A program made the translations under genes and the position numbers. Source: Glycomyces sambucus (lineage in GTDB: Bacteria > Actinomycetota > Actinomycetes > Mycobacteriales > Micromonosporaceae). Taken from it: a stretch of 64,000 nucleotides of DNA. Below, piece after piece: positions 26,491-35,090 of the stretch (its first letter is position 1; every line of letters starts with the position of its first letter). The stretch covers positions 62,001 through 126,000 of the forward strand of contig NZ_FNGF01000003.1 of NCBI RefSeq assembly GCF_900102815.1. The letters run 5' to 3'. The notes under the pieces are model-generated. The model was given only the letters and a program-made list of their open reading frames with translations. It was not told the DNA's origin and ran no database searches.

Positions 26491-27678
26491 TCACTCCGGG
26501 GGCCGGCAGTCGAGGACCGGCATGACCGCGCCCTCGGGCGGGGTCAGGATCGACACGGCCGGGTCGTCCCCGGTGTAGTCGACGAGGATCCACGTCGAGT
26601 CGCCGCGGCTGTAGCTCAGCTCCCAGCGCCCGCTCGGGTCGAGCTGGGAGTACTCGGCCTGGTAGTACTGGTCCTCGTAGTCGCCGAGGTCGGCGGGCTC
26701 GGAGTCGGCGTAGATCTGCGTGCCCTCGCCGGAGAACTCGGCGACGGCGGTGTCCACGAGGTCGGCGGCGGCCTCGTCGACCGCGGCGGCGCCGAGCGCC
26801 TCCTGGACGAACGGGGAGTCGACCCGGCCGCAGTCCTCGCCGACCTGCGCGAGCCCCGATCCGGGCTCCAGGTCGGCCACGCACACGAACGACGGGTCCT
26901 GCTGGTCGAGGATCACCGCGGACTGGTACCCGGCGTAGCCGACCGACTCAAGGTTCCACGAGTACTGCTCGTCGAAGAACCAGCGCTTCTCCTGCCCCGC
27001 GGTGGTCGACCACAGGTCGGCGGTGAAGACGGTGGTCGAGGCGGACCAGTCGGCGAGGGTGAGCTCGAAGTTGGTGGTGAACTCGATCGTGGTCGTCCGG
27101 TCGGCGATCACCGCGTCGTTGATCGCGTACGACTCCTCGGTGTAGTCCGCGTTCGAGGTCACCATCGCGAACTGGGTGGCCTCGCTGTTGACGACGTTGT
27201 AGGTCATCTCGGAGGGCCAGCTCATACCGCGGCCGGCGGCGCCGTCGAGGCCGATCAGCTCGGTGGTCTGCTCCTCGGCGGAGACGACCAGGTAGGCGTC
27301 GGCGAGGCGGTAGACGTCCTGGGGGGCGTAGTCCACGAGGGCGACGCGGTCGCCGTCGTCGTTGATGACCTGGTAGCCCTCGTCGTCCTGGATCAGGAAC
27401 TCCATGCCGAGCTCGTTGCGGACCTCGCTGGTGCTGGTGTCGGCCGCGAGCTGGCCCTGGTCCTCGGTCGCGAGCAGCGGCTGGAGCACGAACGCGCCCG
27501 CGCCGAGCACGAGCAGGCCGGCGCCGGTCGCGCCCGCGGCGGCGCGCCTGCGGCGGCGGATGCGGTGGGCCCCGGCGATGGCGAGGTCGGCCAGGGCGGG
27601 GTCGTCGACCGTCGCGGGCGCGCGCTCGGCCTGCTCGGCCAGCCCGCTGCGCAGGAGGGCCTCGATGTCCCCGTTCAC
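26491..27678 (-). CDS. Membrane-anchored partner of the ECF sigma factor (putative anti-sigma)
   Basis: A 395-residue protein. Residues 1-45 are cytoplasmic and end in IRRRRRAAAG, residues 46-70 form one helix (ATGAGLLVLGAGAFVLQPLLA), and about 325 acidic, Thr/Asp-rich residues face outside. The GTG at 27678 overlaps the sigma gene's TGA as GTGA, with GGAGG five bases upstream, which is the classic sigma/anti-sigma coupling. There is no zinc-binding HxxxCxxC motif, so it is not a ZAS-type anti-sigma. The extracellular part resembles no sensor I recognise. Confidence 0.7.
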   Translation of the reverse strand: MNGDIEALLRSGLAEQAERAPATVDDPALADLAIAGAHRIRRRRRAAAGATGAGLLVLGAGAFVLQPLLATEDQGQLAADTSTSEVRNELGMEFLIQDDEGYQVINDDGDRVALVDYAPQDVYRLADAYLVVSAEEQTTELIGLDGAAGRGMSWPSEMTYNVVNSEATQFAMVTSNADYTEESYAINDAVIADRTTTIEFTTNFELTLADWSASTTVFTADLWSTTAGQEKRWFFDEQYSWNLESVGYAGYQSAVILDQQDPSFVCVADLEPGSGLAQVGEDCGRVDSPFVQEALGAAAVDEAAADLVDTAVAEFSGEGTQIYADSEPADLGDYEDQYYQAEYSQLDPSGRWELSYSRGDSTWILVDYTGDDPAVSILTPPEGAVMPVLDCRPPE

Positions 27679-28220
27679 GCAGCCTCCCTCGGTTCCATCG
27701 CGACGCCCAGTGCGGACGCGGGGGTGCCGAGGCGCTTGCGCATGCCCGCGAGGGCGCGGGACGCCTGGCTCTTGACGGTGCCGATCGAGATGCCGAGGAT
27801 CTCGGCGATCTGGGCGTCGGAGCGGTTCTCGTAGTAGCGGAGGACGAGGACCGCGCGCTGGCGCTTGGGGAGGACCGCGATGTGGCGCCACATGGCGTCG
27901 CGGACGGCGGCGTGCTCGGTGAAGTCGCGGGAGAGGTCGGCCCGGTCCTCGAAGACCTCGGTGGGCTTCTCGCGGTTGGACCGCTTGCGCCACCAGGAGG
28001 CGTTGGTGTTGTAGAGGATGCGGCGCGCGTAGGCGTCGATCGAATCAGTCGTCCTGATCCGGCTCCACGCCAGGTAGGTCTTCGTCAACGTCGTCTGCAC
28101 CAGGTCCTCCGCTGTCGCCCAGTTTCCCGTGAGGAGATACGCCGCACGGTGGAGCGCGGCTGAGCGCGCCGCCACGTACTCGCGGAACTCCTCGTCCTGA
28201 GACGATTTGACCTCGCTCAC
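27675..28220 (-). CDS. SigE-family ECF RNA polymerase sigma factor
   Basis: A 181-residue protein with region 2 (about 15-85; LVQTTLTKTYLAWSRI) and region 4 (about 110-165; helix-turn-helix in SDAQIAEILGISIGTVKSQASRALAGM). The AYLLTGNWATAEDLVQTTL signature is typical of the SigE subfamily abundant in actinobacteria. The start is the GTG at 28220. It is followed, with a GTGA overlap, by its membrane partner. The likely autoregulated promoter lies just upstream. Confidence 0.9.
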   Translation of the reverse strand: MSEVKSSQDEEFREYVAARSAALHRAAYLLTGNWATAEDLVQTTLTKTYLAWSRIRTTDSIDAYARRILYNTNASWWRKRSNREKPTEVFEDRADLSRDFTEHAAVRDAMWRHIAVLPKRQRAVLVLRYYENRSDAQIAEILGISIGTVKSQASRALAGMRKRLGTPASALGVAMEPREAA

Positions 28221-28247
28221 GCGTCTCCCTGGGGGGTCCGAACAACA

Positions 28248-28275
28248 GACGACGTACCCCCGGTGGAAAGTTGCC
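28248..28275 (-). promoter_or_regulatory. Candidate ECF-type autoregulated promoter
   Basis: On the minus strand GGCAAC, 15 bases, then CGTCGTC, ending about 28 bases before the sigma start. The AAC/CGTC pair with this spacing is typical of ECF promoters; assignment to this sigma is inferred. Confidence 0.4.
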
Positions 28276-28415
28276 CCGCAGGGCGGAATTCTGCCAAAAG
28301 ATGGGTGTCATCGGCAACCGAGGGTTGGTGCAAAGGCGAGTATACGAAGTATCTGCAACCCGCCGCCTCCCGGATTCATGCCACGAGACGGGCGCCATGG
28401 GGCGCTCGGCGCGAA

Positions 28416-28443
28416 GCACCCGCCGGCGGCGGCCGGCGGGTGC
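28416..28443. terminator. Terminator after the PH-domain operon
   Basis: An 11-bp stem, GCACCCGCCGG, with loop CGGCGG, 31 bases past the PH-domain stop codon. Confidence 0.65.
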
Positions 28444-28473
28444 GGTGGTGACGGTTGCGGGCGGGAAGGGAGG

Positions 28474-29337
28474 TCAGGTGCCGTCGGACTTGGCCGGGAC
28501 GGCCTCCTCCTCGGGGATGAGGTCCTCCTCGGGCTCGGCCATGCGCTCGTCGACGGCCTCGGGCTCGTACATCTCCTCGCACATCTGGAGGTAGAGCTCG
28601 TTGGGGTTCGGCAGGTGCGGGACGTTCCGCAGCGCCTGGTCCTGGCCGGCGGACTCGATGATGAACTCGCCGTAGTTGAGCATCCGGCCCATCGGCGTCT
28701 GCGAGTACTTCATGTCGGTGACGCGGCCGAGCGGCATCATGGCGACCGAGCGGGTGATGACCCCCTGGATGAGCATGATCCGCTTGTTGGTGAGGATGAA
28801 CCGGTCCATGTACCAGTCGAGGATCTTCCAGCCGACGAAGCCGAGGATGAGCAGCCACACGATGACGGTGACCGACAGGGCGGTGTCGCGGTTCTCGTTG
28901 TCCCACTTCGTGAGCATGCCGGAGGCGAGGCCCATGATGAAGGTCGAGAGGGTGCCGATGATGTACCAGGGCATGAGGTGCACCCAGTGGCGGCGCCACT
29001 CGCCGCGGTACTTCTCGGTCGGGAAGAGGTAGCGGGCGGAGATCGGGGACGGGACGTCCGGGACCGCGGGGGCGCGCACGCCGGAGAGCAGGCCCCCGGC
29101 GGGGCTGTCGTCGTAGCGGACGCCGTCGATGTCGCCGGCGGCGGCAGCGGGGGCGCCTCCGGGCGGACCGGGCGTGGCGACGCCCGGGGGGCTGTGCTGC
29201 TCGAAAGCGGGGAACTCGCGCGTGGGGGACTCGGCGGCACCCGGGGCGGGGCCGTCGGACGGGGCGCGGGGGCTGGGAGGTTCCAGCGGCTCGGTGTCCT
29301 TCTTGTCCCCCGAGCCGCCTGCACCGGAATCGGTCAT
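28474..29337 (-). CDS. Bacterial PH-domain membrane protein
   Basis: A 287-residue protein. A proline- and glycine-rich head (1-100) is followed by two helices (about 125-145 WYIIGTLSTFIMGLASGM and 155-172 SVTVIVWLLILGFVGWKI) and a bacterial PH domain (PF03703-like, about 175-250; YMDRFILTNKRIMLIQGVI and GRVTDMKYSQTPMGRMLNYG). The C-terminus is acidic. Such proteins anchor to the inner face of the membrane; the function is unknown. The ATG at 29337 lies 13 bases after the stop of the upstream small membrane-protein gene. Confidence 0.82.
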   Translation of the reverse strand: MTDSGAGGSGDKKDTEPLEPPSPRAPSDGPAPGAAESPTREFPAFEQHSPPGVATPGPPGGAPAAAAGDIDGVRYDDSPAGGLLSGVRAPAVPDVPSPISARYLFPTEKYRGEWRRHWVHLMPWYIIGTLSTFIMGLASGMLTKWDNENRDTALSVTVIVWLLILGFVGWKILDWYMDRFILTNKRIMLIQGVITRSVAMMPLGRVTDMKYSQTPMGRMLNYGEFIIESAGQDQALRNVPHLPNPNELYLQMCEEMYEPEAVDERMAEPEEDLIPEEEAVPAKSDGT

Positions 29338-29350
29338 CGATCCGCCGACG

Positions 29351-29509
29351 TCAGGTCACGAGGTTCGTGAAGAACGCCGCGAAACCATTTGCGGCATCGA
29401 GGATTCCGCCTGCCAGCGAACCTACGACGCCACTGGCCTCGTCGGGCCTGAAGGCCACAAAGAATACTAGGAACGCAAGTCCGCCCCAGGTCAGAATCTT
29501 CTTCAACAT
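29351..29509 (-). CDS. 52-residue membrane protein in operon with PH-domain gene
   Basis: A very small protein with one helix (WGGLAFLVFFVAFRP) followed by an amphipathic tail (VVGSLAGGILDAANGFAAFF). Similar short proteins starting MLKKILTWGGLAFLVFFVAFRP recur in actinobacteria, with no known role. The ATG at 29509 has GGGAGG and GTGAGG upstream; a longer frame to 29671 adds non-conserved arginine-rich sequence and is rejected. Confidence 0.7.
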   Translation of the reverse strand: MLKKILTWGGLAFLVFFVAFRPDEASGVVGSLAGGILDAANGFAAFFTNLVT

Positions 29510-29819
29510 CCTCACCCCTCCCGTCAAAGGGTCCTGGCCGATCGTTCGTCTGGCGCAGGCTGGCACGAGTCTACCGTACGAGTATGACTCGGCTTTCAGT
29601 TTTGTGAGCGGCTCCGGCGGCGTGAACCGAGGGGCCGTTCGCCGGGGATCAGTGTAACGACATCGTTCCACTTTTGCCCGACTCCGCCTATCTACCAGCG
29701 GAATAACCTATTCGCTTATGACATCGGCGAGCTTACCCCAAGTCACGTTCCCTTGGCTCAATGTAGGCGCATCGCCCTCGTGAACCCCAGGGAAGCGTCA
29801 GGTATCCGACACTGGACGA
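29510..29819. other. Non-coding stretch upstream of the small membrane-protein operon
   Basis: This is more AT-rich than its surroundings. On the minus strand TAGACT (29573-29568) is a good -10 about 59 bases before the start of the small gene. Other TA-rich boxes occur near 29735 (TAAGCT on the minus strand). No gene or strong terminator for the TrmH gene was seen. Confidence 0.4.
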
Positions 29820-30467
29820 TCAGGAGTGAGACCGGGGGCCCTGTCCGAACACGTGTTCCCTCACCCAGGCGTGCATGGCGATCCCGCTGGCGACCCCGGC
29901 GTTGATGGAGCGGGTCGATCCGAACTGGGTGATCGAGCAGACCATCGCGCACGCCTCGCGGACCGGTTCGGACAGTCCGGGGCCCTCCTGGCCGAAGACC
30001 AGGACCGCCTTGCGGGGCAAGGAGGCCGTCTCGATGGGGACCGAGCCGGGGAGGTTGTCGATCCCGACGACGGCCAGGCCCTCGGCGCGGGCCCAGGCGG
30101 TGAAGTCCTCGACGGTGGCGTGGTGCTCGACGTGCTGGTAGCGGTCGGTGACCATCGCGCCGCGGCGGTTCCAGCGGCGCTTGCCGACGATGTGGACGGC
30201 GGAGGCGAGGAACGCGTTCGCGTTGCGCACGACGGTGCCGATGTTGAAGTCGTGCTGCCAGTTCTCGATCGCGACGTGGAAGTCGTGGCGGCGCTCGTCG
30301 AGGTCGGCGACGATGGCCTCGCGGGTCCAGTAGCGGTAGCCGTCGACCACGTTGCGGCGGTCGCCGCCGCGCAGCAGGTCCGGGTCGTACCGGTCGCCCT
30401 CGGGGAGCGGCCCCTCCCAGGGCCCGACCCCGACCTCCACCGCGTCCTCTTCGTTCACGCGGACCAT
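29820..30467 (-). CDS. TrmH/SpoU family RNA 2'-O-methyltransferase
   Basis: A 215-residue SPOUT methyltransferase. The three family motifs are clear: FNIGTVVRNANAFLA (motif 1), VLVFGQEGPGLSEPV (motif 2) and SINAGVASGIAMHAW (motif 3, SAM-binding knot). It methylates a ribose 2'-OH in tRNA or rRNA; which site is not evident. The ATG at 30467 is used; a GTG nine bases downstream is possible. The longer frame to 30599 is basic low-complexity sequence and is rejected. Confidence 0.9.
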   Translation of the reverse strand: MVRVNEEDAVEVGVGPWEGPLPEGDRYDPDLLRGGDRRNVVDGYRYWTREAIVADLDERRHDFHVAIENWQHDFNIGTVVRNANAFLASAVHIVGKRRWNRRGAMVTDRYQHVEHHATVEDFTAWARAEGLAVVGIDNLPGSVPIETASLPRKAVLVFGQEGPGLSEPVREACAMVCSITQFGSTRSINAGVASGIAMHAWVREHVFGQGPRSHS

Positions 30468-30690
30468 TGGAGCACAGGGCCCGGGCGGGCGGGCCGCGGA
30501 CGGGAGCGCCGGAGGCAGAGCGCCGCCCCGGCGGCTACGGGGGAAACCGACCGGGGCGACACGAAACATACTAACGACCCCACGTCTGCGACTGGGCACA
30601 CACCCATTTGAATTCCCTTGCCGCAGAAGGAAACCGGGTTACCAGTGGCCCCACGTCACTCCGAGTTCCACTCGTCCCAGCCGCACGGGA

Positions 30691-32625
30691 TCAGGCGCGC
30701 AGGAACGCGCGGAGCGCGTCGGGGTTGGCGAGGGCGTCGCGGGCGACGGCCTCCTCGGGCCGGACGCCCTTGAGGATCTTCTTCACGGGCACCTCGACCT
30801 TCTTCCCGCTCAGGGTCCGCGGCACCTCGGGCACCTGGCGGACCTCGTCGGGGACGTGCCGCGGCGACAGCTGCTCGCGCAGGGCCGCGACGATGCGCCG
30901 GCGCAGGTCCTCGTCGAGCTCGACGCCCTCCTGCAGCGCGACGTAGAGGAGGAGGCGGTCCTGGCCCGGGTCGTCGAGGTGGACCACGAGCGAGTCGGCG
31001 ACCCCCTCGACGCCCTCCACGACGGCGTAGAACTCGGCGGTGCCCATGCGGACCCCGCCGCGGTTCAGCGTCGCGTCCGAGCGCCCGGAGATGACCGCGG
31101 ACCCGCGGTCGGTGATGGTGATCCAGTCGCCGTGGCGCCAGATCCCGGGGAAGTCGGTGAGGTAGGTGTCCCGGTAGCGGTGCTTGAGCGGGTCGCCCCA
31201 CAGGCCCACCGGCATCGAGGGCATCGGGGAGGCGATGACGAGCTCGCCCTCGCGGCCGATCCCCGCGTGCCCCTCGGGGTCGAAGGACTGCACGTCGGCG
31301 CCCAGGCACCGGCACGACAGCTCGCCGCGCCAGACCGGGACGGTCGGCGCGCCGCCGATGAACCCGGTGCACAGGTCGGTGCCGCCCGACAGGGACTGGA
31401 GCTGCGCCGTGGGGCTCACCGACTCGTACACGTAGTCGAAGCCGACCGCCGGGAGCGGGGCGCCCGTGGAGCCGATGCCGCGCAGGCGCGAGAGGTCGGC
31501 CTCCTCGGACGGCTTGATCCCCCGGGCCCGGCAGGCCATGAGGAACGGCGCGCTGGTGCCGAAGTAGGTGGTGCCGGACGCCTCGGCGAGGCGCCACATG
31601 CCGGCCGGGTCGGGCATGCCGTCGAACAGGACCACGCCCGCGCCGACGATCGGCGCCGAGACCAGGTAGTTCCACATCATCCAGCCGGTCGTGGAGTACC
31701 AGAAGAACCGGTCGCCCACGCCGAGGTCGTGGTGCAGCGAGTGCATCTTGGCGTGCTCGATCGCCATGCCGCCGTGCGAGTGCACGATCGCCTTCGGCAG
31801 GCCCGTGGTGCCCGAGGAGTAGAGGATGTAGAGCGGGTGGTCGAACGTGAGCGGCTCGAAGGCCACCCCTTCGTCGTAGGCGCAGAAGCGGTCCCAGGTC
31901 TCGCCCTCGACCTCGCCCCCGGCGTCCGGGTCCAGGTACGGCAGGACCACGAGCGAGCCGAGCCCTTCGAGGCCGCGCACGACCCGGCGCACGTCCTCGG
32001 TGCGGTCGACCGCCTTGGGGCCGTACCGGTAGCCGTCGACGGCCACGAGGACCTTCGGCTCGATCTGCGCGAAGCGGTCGAGGACCGCTCTGGCGCCGAA
32101 CTCGGGGGCGCACGAGGAGAAGACCGCGCCGAGGCTCGCCGAGGCGAGCATGAGCGCGAAGGTCTCGGGGATGTTCGGCATCCACGCCGCGACGCGGTCG
32201 CCGCGGCGGACCCCGTGCGCGACGAGCCCCGCGCGGGCGCGGGCGACGTGCTCGCGCAGGTCGGCGAGGGTCCACTCGACCGGGGGCCGGGTGTCGGAGT
32301 AGGCGCGGACGATGACGTCGTCCTCGCCCACGCCCGGGGCGGTGAGGACGGCCCGCGCGTAGTTGAAGGCCTCGTCGGGGAACCAGACCGTGTCCGGCAT
32401 GGTCTCGTCGGCGAGCACGCGGTGCTCGGGGACCGTCGCGCCCAGGCCGAAGTACTCCCAGACCGCGCCCCAGAACGGTCGCAGTCGCTCGACCGAGTAC
32501 TGCCACAGCGCCGGGTACGAGGTGAGGTCCCGCTCCTCCCGGCGCGACAGCCACTGCCCGAAGCGGCCGATGTTCGTCGTCTCCACCGCGTCAGGGCGCG
32601 GCAGCCACAACACCTCGCTGGTCAC
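30691..32625 (-). CDS. aacS: Acetoacetate-CoA ligase (acetoacetyl-CoA synthetase)
   Basis: A 644-residue adenylate-forming enzyme activating acetoacetate to acetoacetyl-CoA with ATP. The N-terminal ACS cap (WEYFGLGATVPEHRVLADETMPDTVWFPDEAFNYA region), the phosphate loop YSSGTTGLPKAIVHSHGG split around residue 275, the STTGWMMWNY segment typical of the acetyl/acetoacetyl-CoA synthetase branch, and the C-terminal HGDWITITDRG and SGKKVEVPVKKIL (catalytic lysine) are present. The length fits the family. The start is the GTG at 32625. It is probably used in ketone-body, leucine or polyhydroxybutyrate metabolism. No partner genes are adjacent. Confidence 0.94.
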   Translation of the reverse strand: MTSEVLWLPRPDAVETTNIGRFGQWLSRREERDLTSYPALWQYSVERLRPFWGAVWEYFGLGATVPEHRVLADETMPDTVWFPDEAFNYARAVLTAPGVGEDDVIVRAYSDTRPPVEWTLADLREHVARARAGLVAHGVRRGDRVAAWMPNIPETFALMLASASLGAVFSSCAPEFGARAVLDRFAQIEPKVLVAVDGYRYGPKAVDRTEDVRRVVRGLEGLGSLVVLPYLDPDAGGEVEGETWDRFCAYDEGVAFEPLTFDHPLYILYSSGTTGLPKAIVHSHGGMAIEHAKMHSLHHDLGVGDRFFWYSTTGWMMWNYLVSAPIVGAGVVLFDGMPDPAGMWRLAEASGTTYFGTSAPFLMACRARGIKPSEEADLSRLRGIGSTGAPLPAVGFDYVYESVSPTAQLQSLSGGTDLCTGFIGGAPTVPVWRGELSCRCLGADVQSFDPEGHAGIGREGELVIASPMPSMPVGLWGDPLKHRYRDTYLTDFPGIWRHGDWITITDRGSAVISGRSDATLNRGGVRMGTAEFYAVVEGVEGVADSLVVHLDDPGQDRLLLYVALQEGVELDEDLRRRIVAALREQLSPRHVPDEVRQVPEVPRTLSGKKVEVPVKKILKGVRPEEAVARDALANPDALRAFLRA

Positions 32626-32729
32626 GATCGCCTCCCGATTTCCACCGCACTGTGGTCCACAGCACTATCGTGGCACGGCTCAGGTTCGGGCCCGCCCGCG
32701 GGGGATCGTTTGCACGCATTTGTCTGGAC

Positions 32730-34022
32730 TCACGGATTCGCTTGTCCCAGTTCGTCCTCGATGTACCGCTCGCGCGTCACGAACAGGCCCGTCACGAACA
32801 GCAGCAGCGTCAGCACCGACAGGAGCGTGAACGGCACCGCCCACGAGGCGGTCAACCCGTAGACCCACCCGACCGCCAGCGGACCGGACCCCGCCAGCAG
32901 GTACCCGCCCGACTGCGCGAACGACGACAGCGCGCTGGTCCCGGCCGGGGTCCGCGCCCGCAGCCCGAACAGGGTCAGGATCAGCGGGAACACCGAGGTG
33001 CCGACGCCGAACAGGACCATCCACAGCCAGGTGAGCGGGCCGCCGCCCGCCAGCCACAGCCCCGCGATCGCGGGCGGGTAGCAGGCCATGAGCACCAGGA
33101 ACGTCGGGCGCGGGCCCCAGCGGACGGTGAGGATCGGGACCGCCACCGAGACCGGGATCTGCACCAGCGTCAGCAGGCCGAGCATCGACCCGGCCGCGGC
33201 CGCCGACATGCCGTCCGCGGCGAGGATCGTCGTCGTCCAGCCCATGAGGATGTACGCGATGGCCGACTGCGCGCCGAAGAGCAGCAGCATCATCCACGCC
33301 AGGCGCGAGCGGCCCGCCCCGGGCAGGTGCGCGACCGGGTTCGCGCCCGCCGCGGCCGGGGCCGGGCGCCACAGCAGCCACGGCACGATCGCGATGAGCG
33401 CCGGCAGCGCCCACGCCGCCAGCGCGATCCGCCAGTCCCCCGCCAGGTGCTCGATCGGCGCCGTCGCGGCCGCCGCGACGGCCGTCCCGACCGCGAGCGT
33501 CGTGGAGTACAGCGTGGTCATGACCCCGATGCGGTTCGGGAAGTAGCGCTTGACGATGACCGGGACCGCCACGTTCCCGATCGCGCCCGCCGCGAGCGCG
33601 AACAGGCTGAAGAGCAGGAACAGCACGGTGCCCGGTGCGTACGCGCGTGCGACGAGGCCCGCGCTCATGACCACCAGGGCGCCGGTGAGGAGCATCCGGG
33701 GGCCGAAGCGGCGGGCCAGGCGCGGGGCGAGCGCGCCGAGGCCGGCGAACGCGAGGACCGGGAGGGTGGTGAGGAGCCCGGCGACGGCCTCGGACATGCC
33801 CAGGCCCTCGCGCAGTTCCGCGAGGATCGCGCCGACGCTAGTCACGGCGGTGCGGAAGTTGAAGGCGGCGAGGACGACCCCGGCGACGAGCATCCAGCCG
33901 GCCGCGACGGCGGCGCGGCCCGGGAGCGGGTCGGCGATCTCGGCCGCGGGCGGCGGGACGGGGTGCTCGAGCTCCTCGGCGAGGCCGCTCTCGGGCGGGC
34001 TGGCGCTGGCGTCGGTCGTCAC
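32730..34022 (-). CDS. CynX/NimT-type MFS transporter
   Basis: A 430-residue, twelve-helix MFS protein. An acidic Pro-rich head precedes helix 1 (VAAGWMLVAGVVLAAFNFRTA). The opening NFRTAVTSVGAILAELREGLGMSEAVAGLLTTLP is characteristic of the cyanate-permease/NimT branch. The substrate could be cyanate, nitroimidazole-like or another small molecule. The GTG at 34022 is chosen because GAAGGAG lies eight bases upstream; the TTG at 34073 has no such site. It is divergent from a FadR-type regulator, a pairing common in actinobacteria. Confidence 0.85.
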   Translation of the reverse strand: MTTDASASPPESGLAEELEHPVPPPAAEIADPLPGRAAVAAGWMLVAGVVLAAFNFRTAVTSVGAILAELREGLGMSEAVAGLLTTLPVLAFAGLGALAPRLARRFGPRMLLTGALVVMSAGLVARAYAPGTVLFLLFSLFALAAGAIGNVAVPVIVKRYFPNRIGVMTTLYSTTLAVGTAVAAAATAPIEHLAGDWRIALAAWALPALIAIVPWLLWRPAPAAAGANPVAHLPGAGRSRLAWMMLLLFGAQSAIAYILMGWTTTILAADGMSAAAAGSMLGLLTLVQIPVSVAVPILTVRWGPRPTFLVLMACYPPAIAGLWLAGGGPLTWLWMVLFGVGTSVFPLILTLFGLRARTPAGTSALSSFAQSGGYLLAGSGPLAVGWVYGLTASWAVPFTLLSVLTLLLFVTGLFVTRERYIEDELGQANP

Positions 34023-34168
34023 GGGGACGGCTCCTTCGAGGCCGGGGTGTTCGCGGTGGGCAGGTGCCGGCAATCGCTCTCATAACCGCCGGGAGGAGCA
34101 CCGGCGGATCGTGGCTGAACCGATTCACGGCAGTGGCCAAGGGGCCTCAGCAGCCGGGATAGAATCGA

Positions 34169-34191
34169 GTCAATTCATGGGATGAATTGAC
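34169..34191. promoter_or_regulatory. Inverted-repeat operator between transporter and FadR-type regulator
   Basis: GTCAATTCAT, spacer GGG, ATGAATTGAC: a perfect 10-bp inverted repeat in the divergent spacer, and the only strong palindrome there. It is likely the binding site of the 34314 regulator. Confidence 0.6.
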
Positions 34192-34313
34192 GGCCTGTCA
34201 ACGGTATCGCGACGGCTGTCTGCTTTAATCCTTCTAGTGTCAGGAAACACGCACACCCCCCATGGCGGGCCCCCGCAAGCCATGGCCGCGATCCGGGAAG
34301 GTCAGGTCCGCCA

Positions 34314-34982
34314 GTGGCATTGCAGTCGACACGCAAGTCCGCCCTCGTCGATCAGGTGATCGAGCAGCTGCGGCAGCAGATCAGCGACGGCGAGTGGGGC
34401 CTCGGATCGCGCATCCCGACCGAGAGCGAACTCGCCGAGCTCCTCGGCGTCGGCCGCAACACCATCCGCGAAGGCGTCCGCGCCCTCGCCCACGCCGGAC
34501 TCCTGGAGATCCGCCAGGGGGCCGGGACGTTCGTCGTCGGCCGCAGCGAGGTCACCGCCGCCGTCCGCCGCCGCATCGCCGCCAGCCCCGCCTCCGACGC
34601 CATGGAGGTCCGCCGCGGCCTGGAGGTCGAGGCCGCCCGCCTCGCCGCCCACCGCCGCACCGAGGCCGACATCACCCGCCTGCGCATCCTCCTGGCCGAG
34701 CGCGAGGCGACCCACGAGGTCGGCGACACCGAGTCGTTCGTCGCCGCCGACATCGCCCTGCACCAGGCCGTCGCCGAGGCCAGCCACAACAAGCTCCTCG
34801 CCGAGCTGTACTCCGAACTCGCCGAGTCGCTGCGCGAGACCGTGCGCGCCGGCCTGGGCCCGGTCCTCGCCGAGGAGCCCCACATCGACCACACCCGCGC
34901 GATCGAGGCGATCATCGCCGGCGACGCCGACCTGGCCGCCGCCGAGACCGCCGCGTACCTCCGGCTGCTCGTCGACGACTGA
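34314..34982 (+). CDS. FadR/GntR family transcriptional regulator (FCD domain)
   Basis: A 222-residue regulator. The winged helix-turn-helix (about 10-72) contains IPTESELAELLGVGRNTIREGV and LLEIRQGAGTFV. The C-terminal FCD domain (about 85-215) has MEVRRGLEVEAARLAAHR and FVAADIALHQAVAEASHN, with the His/Asp residues that bind metal and effector. The start is the GTG at 34314. It is divergent from the CynX-type transporter with a palindrome between them, so it probably represses that transporter and itself. The effector is unknown. Confidence 0.88.
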   Translation: MALQSTRKSALVDQVIEQLRQQISDGEWGLGSRIPTESELAELLGVGRNTIREGVRALAHAGLLEIRQGAGTFVVGRSEVTAAVRRRIAASPASDAMEVRRGLEVEAARLAAHRRTEADITRLRILLAEREATHEVGDTESFVAADIALHQAVAEASHNKLLAELYSELAESLRETVRAGLGPVLAEEPHIDHTRAIEAIIAGDADLAAAETAAYLRLLVDD

Positions 34983-35055
34983 ACCGCCGCGCGCCCGCCT
35001 CACAGCGGGACCGCGAACGGCCGGACCGCAGCGGCCCTAGAGATAGAGTCGATAC

Positions 35056-35075
35056 TGCCGCCCGAACCGGCGGCA
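35056..35075 (+). promoter_or_regulatory. Inverted repeat before the Rrf2 gene
   Basis: TGCCGCC, six bases, GGCGGCA, ending about 15 bases before the ATG at 35091 and next to the AGGAG ribosome site. A GATACT at 35051-35056 is a candidate -10. It could be an autoregulatory operator or a leader hairpin. Confidence 0.4.
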
Positions 35076-35090
35076 CCGAGAGGAGTCCCC

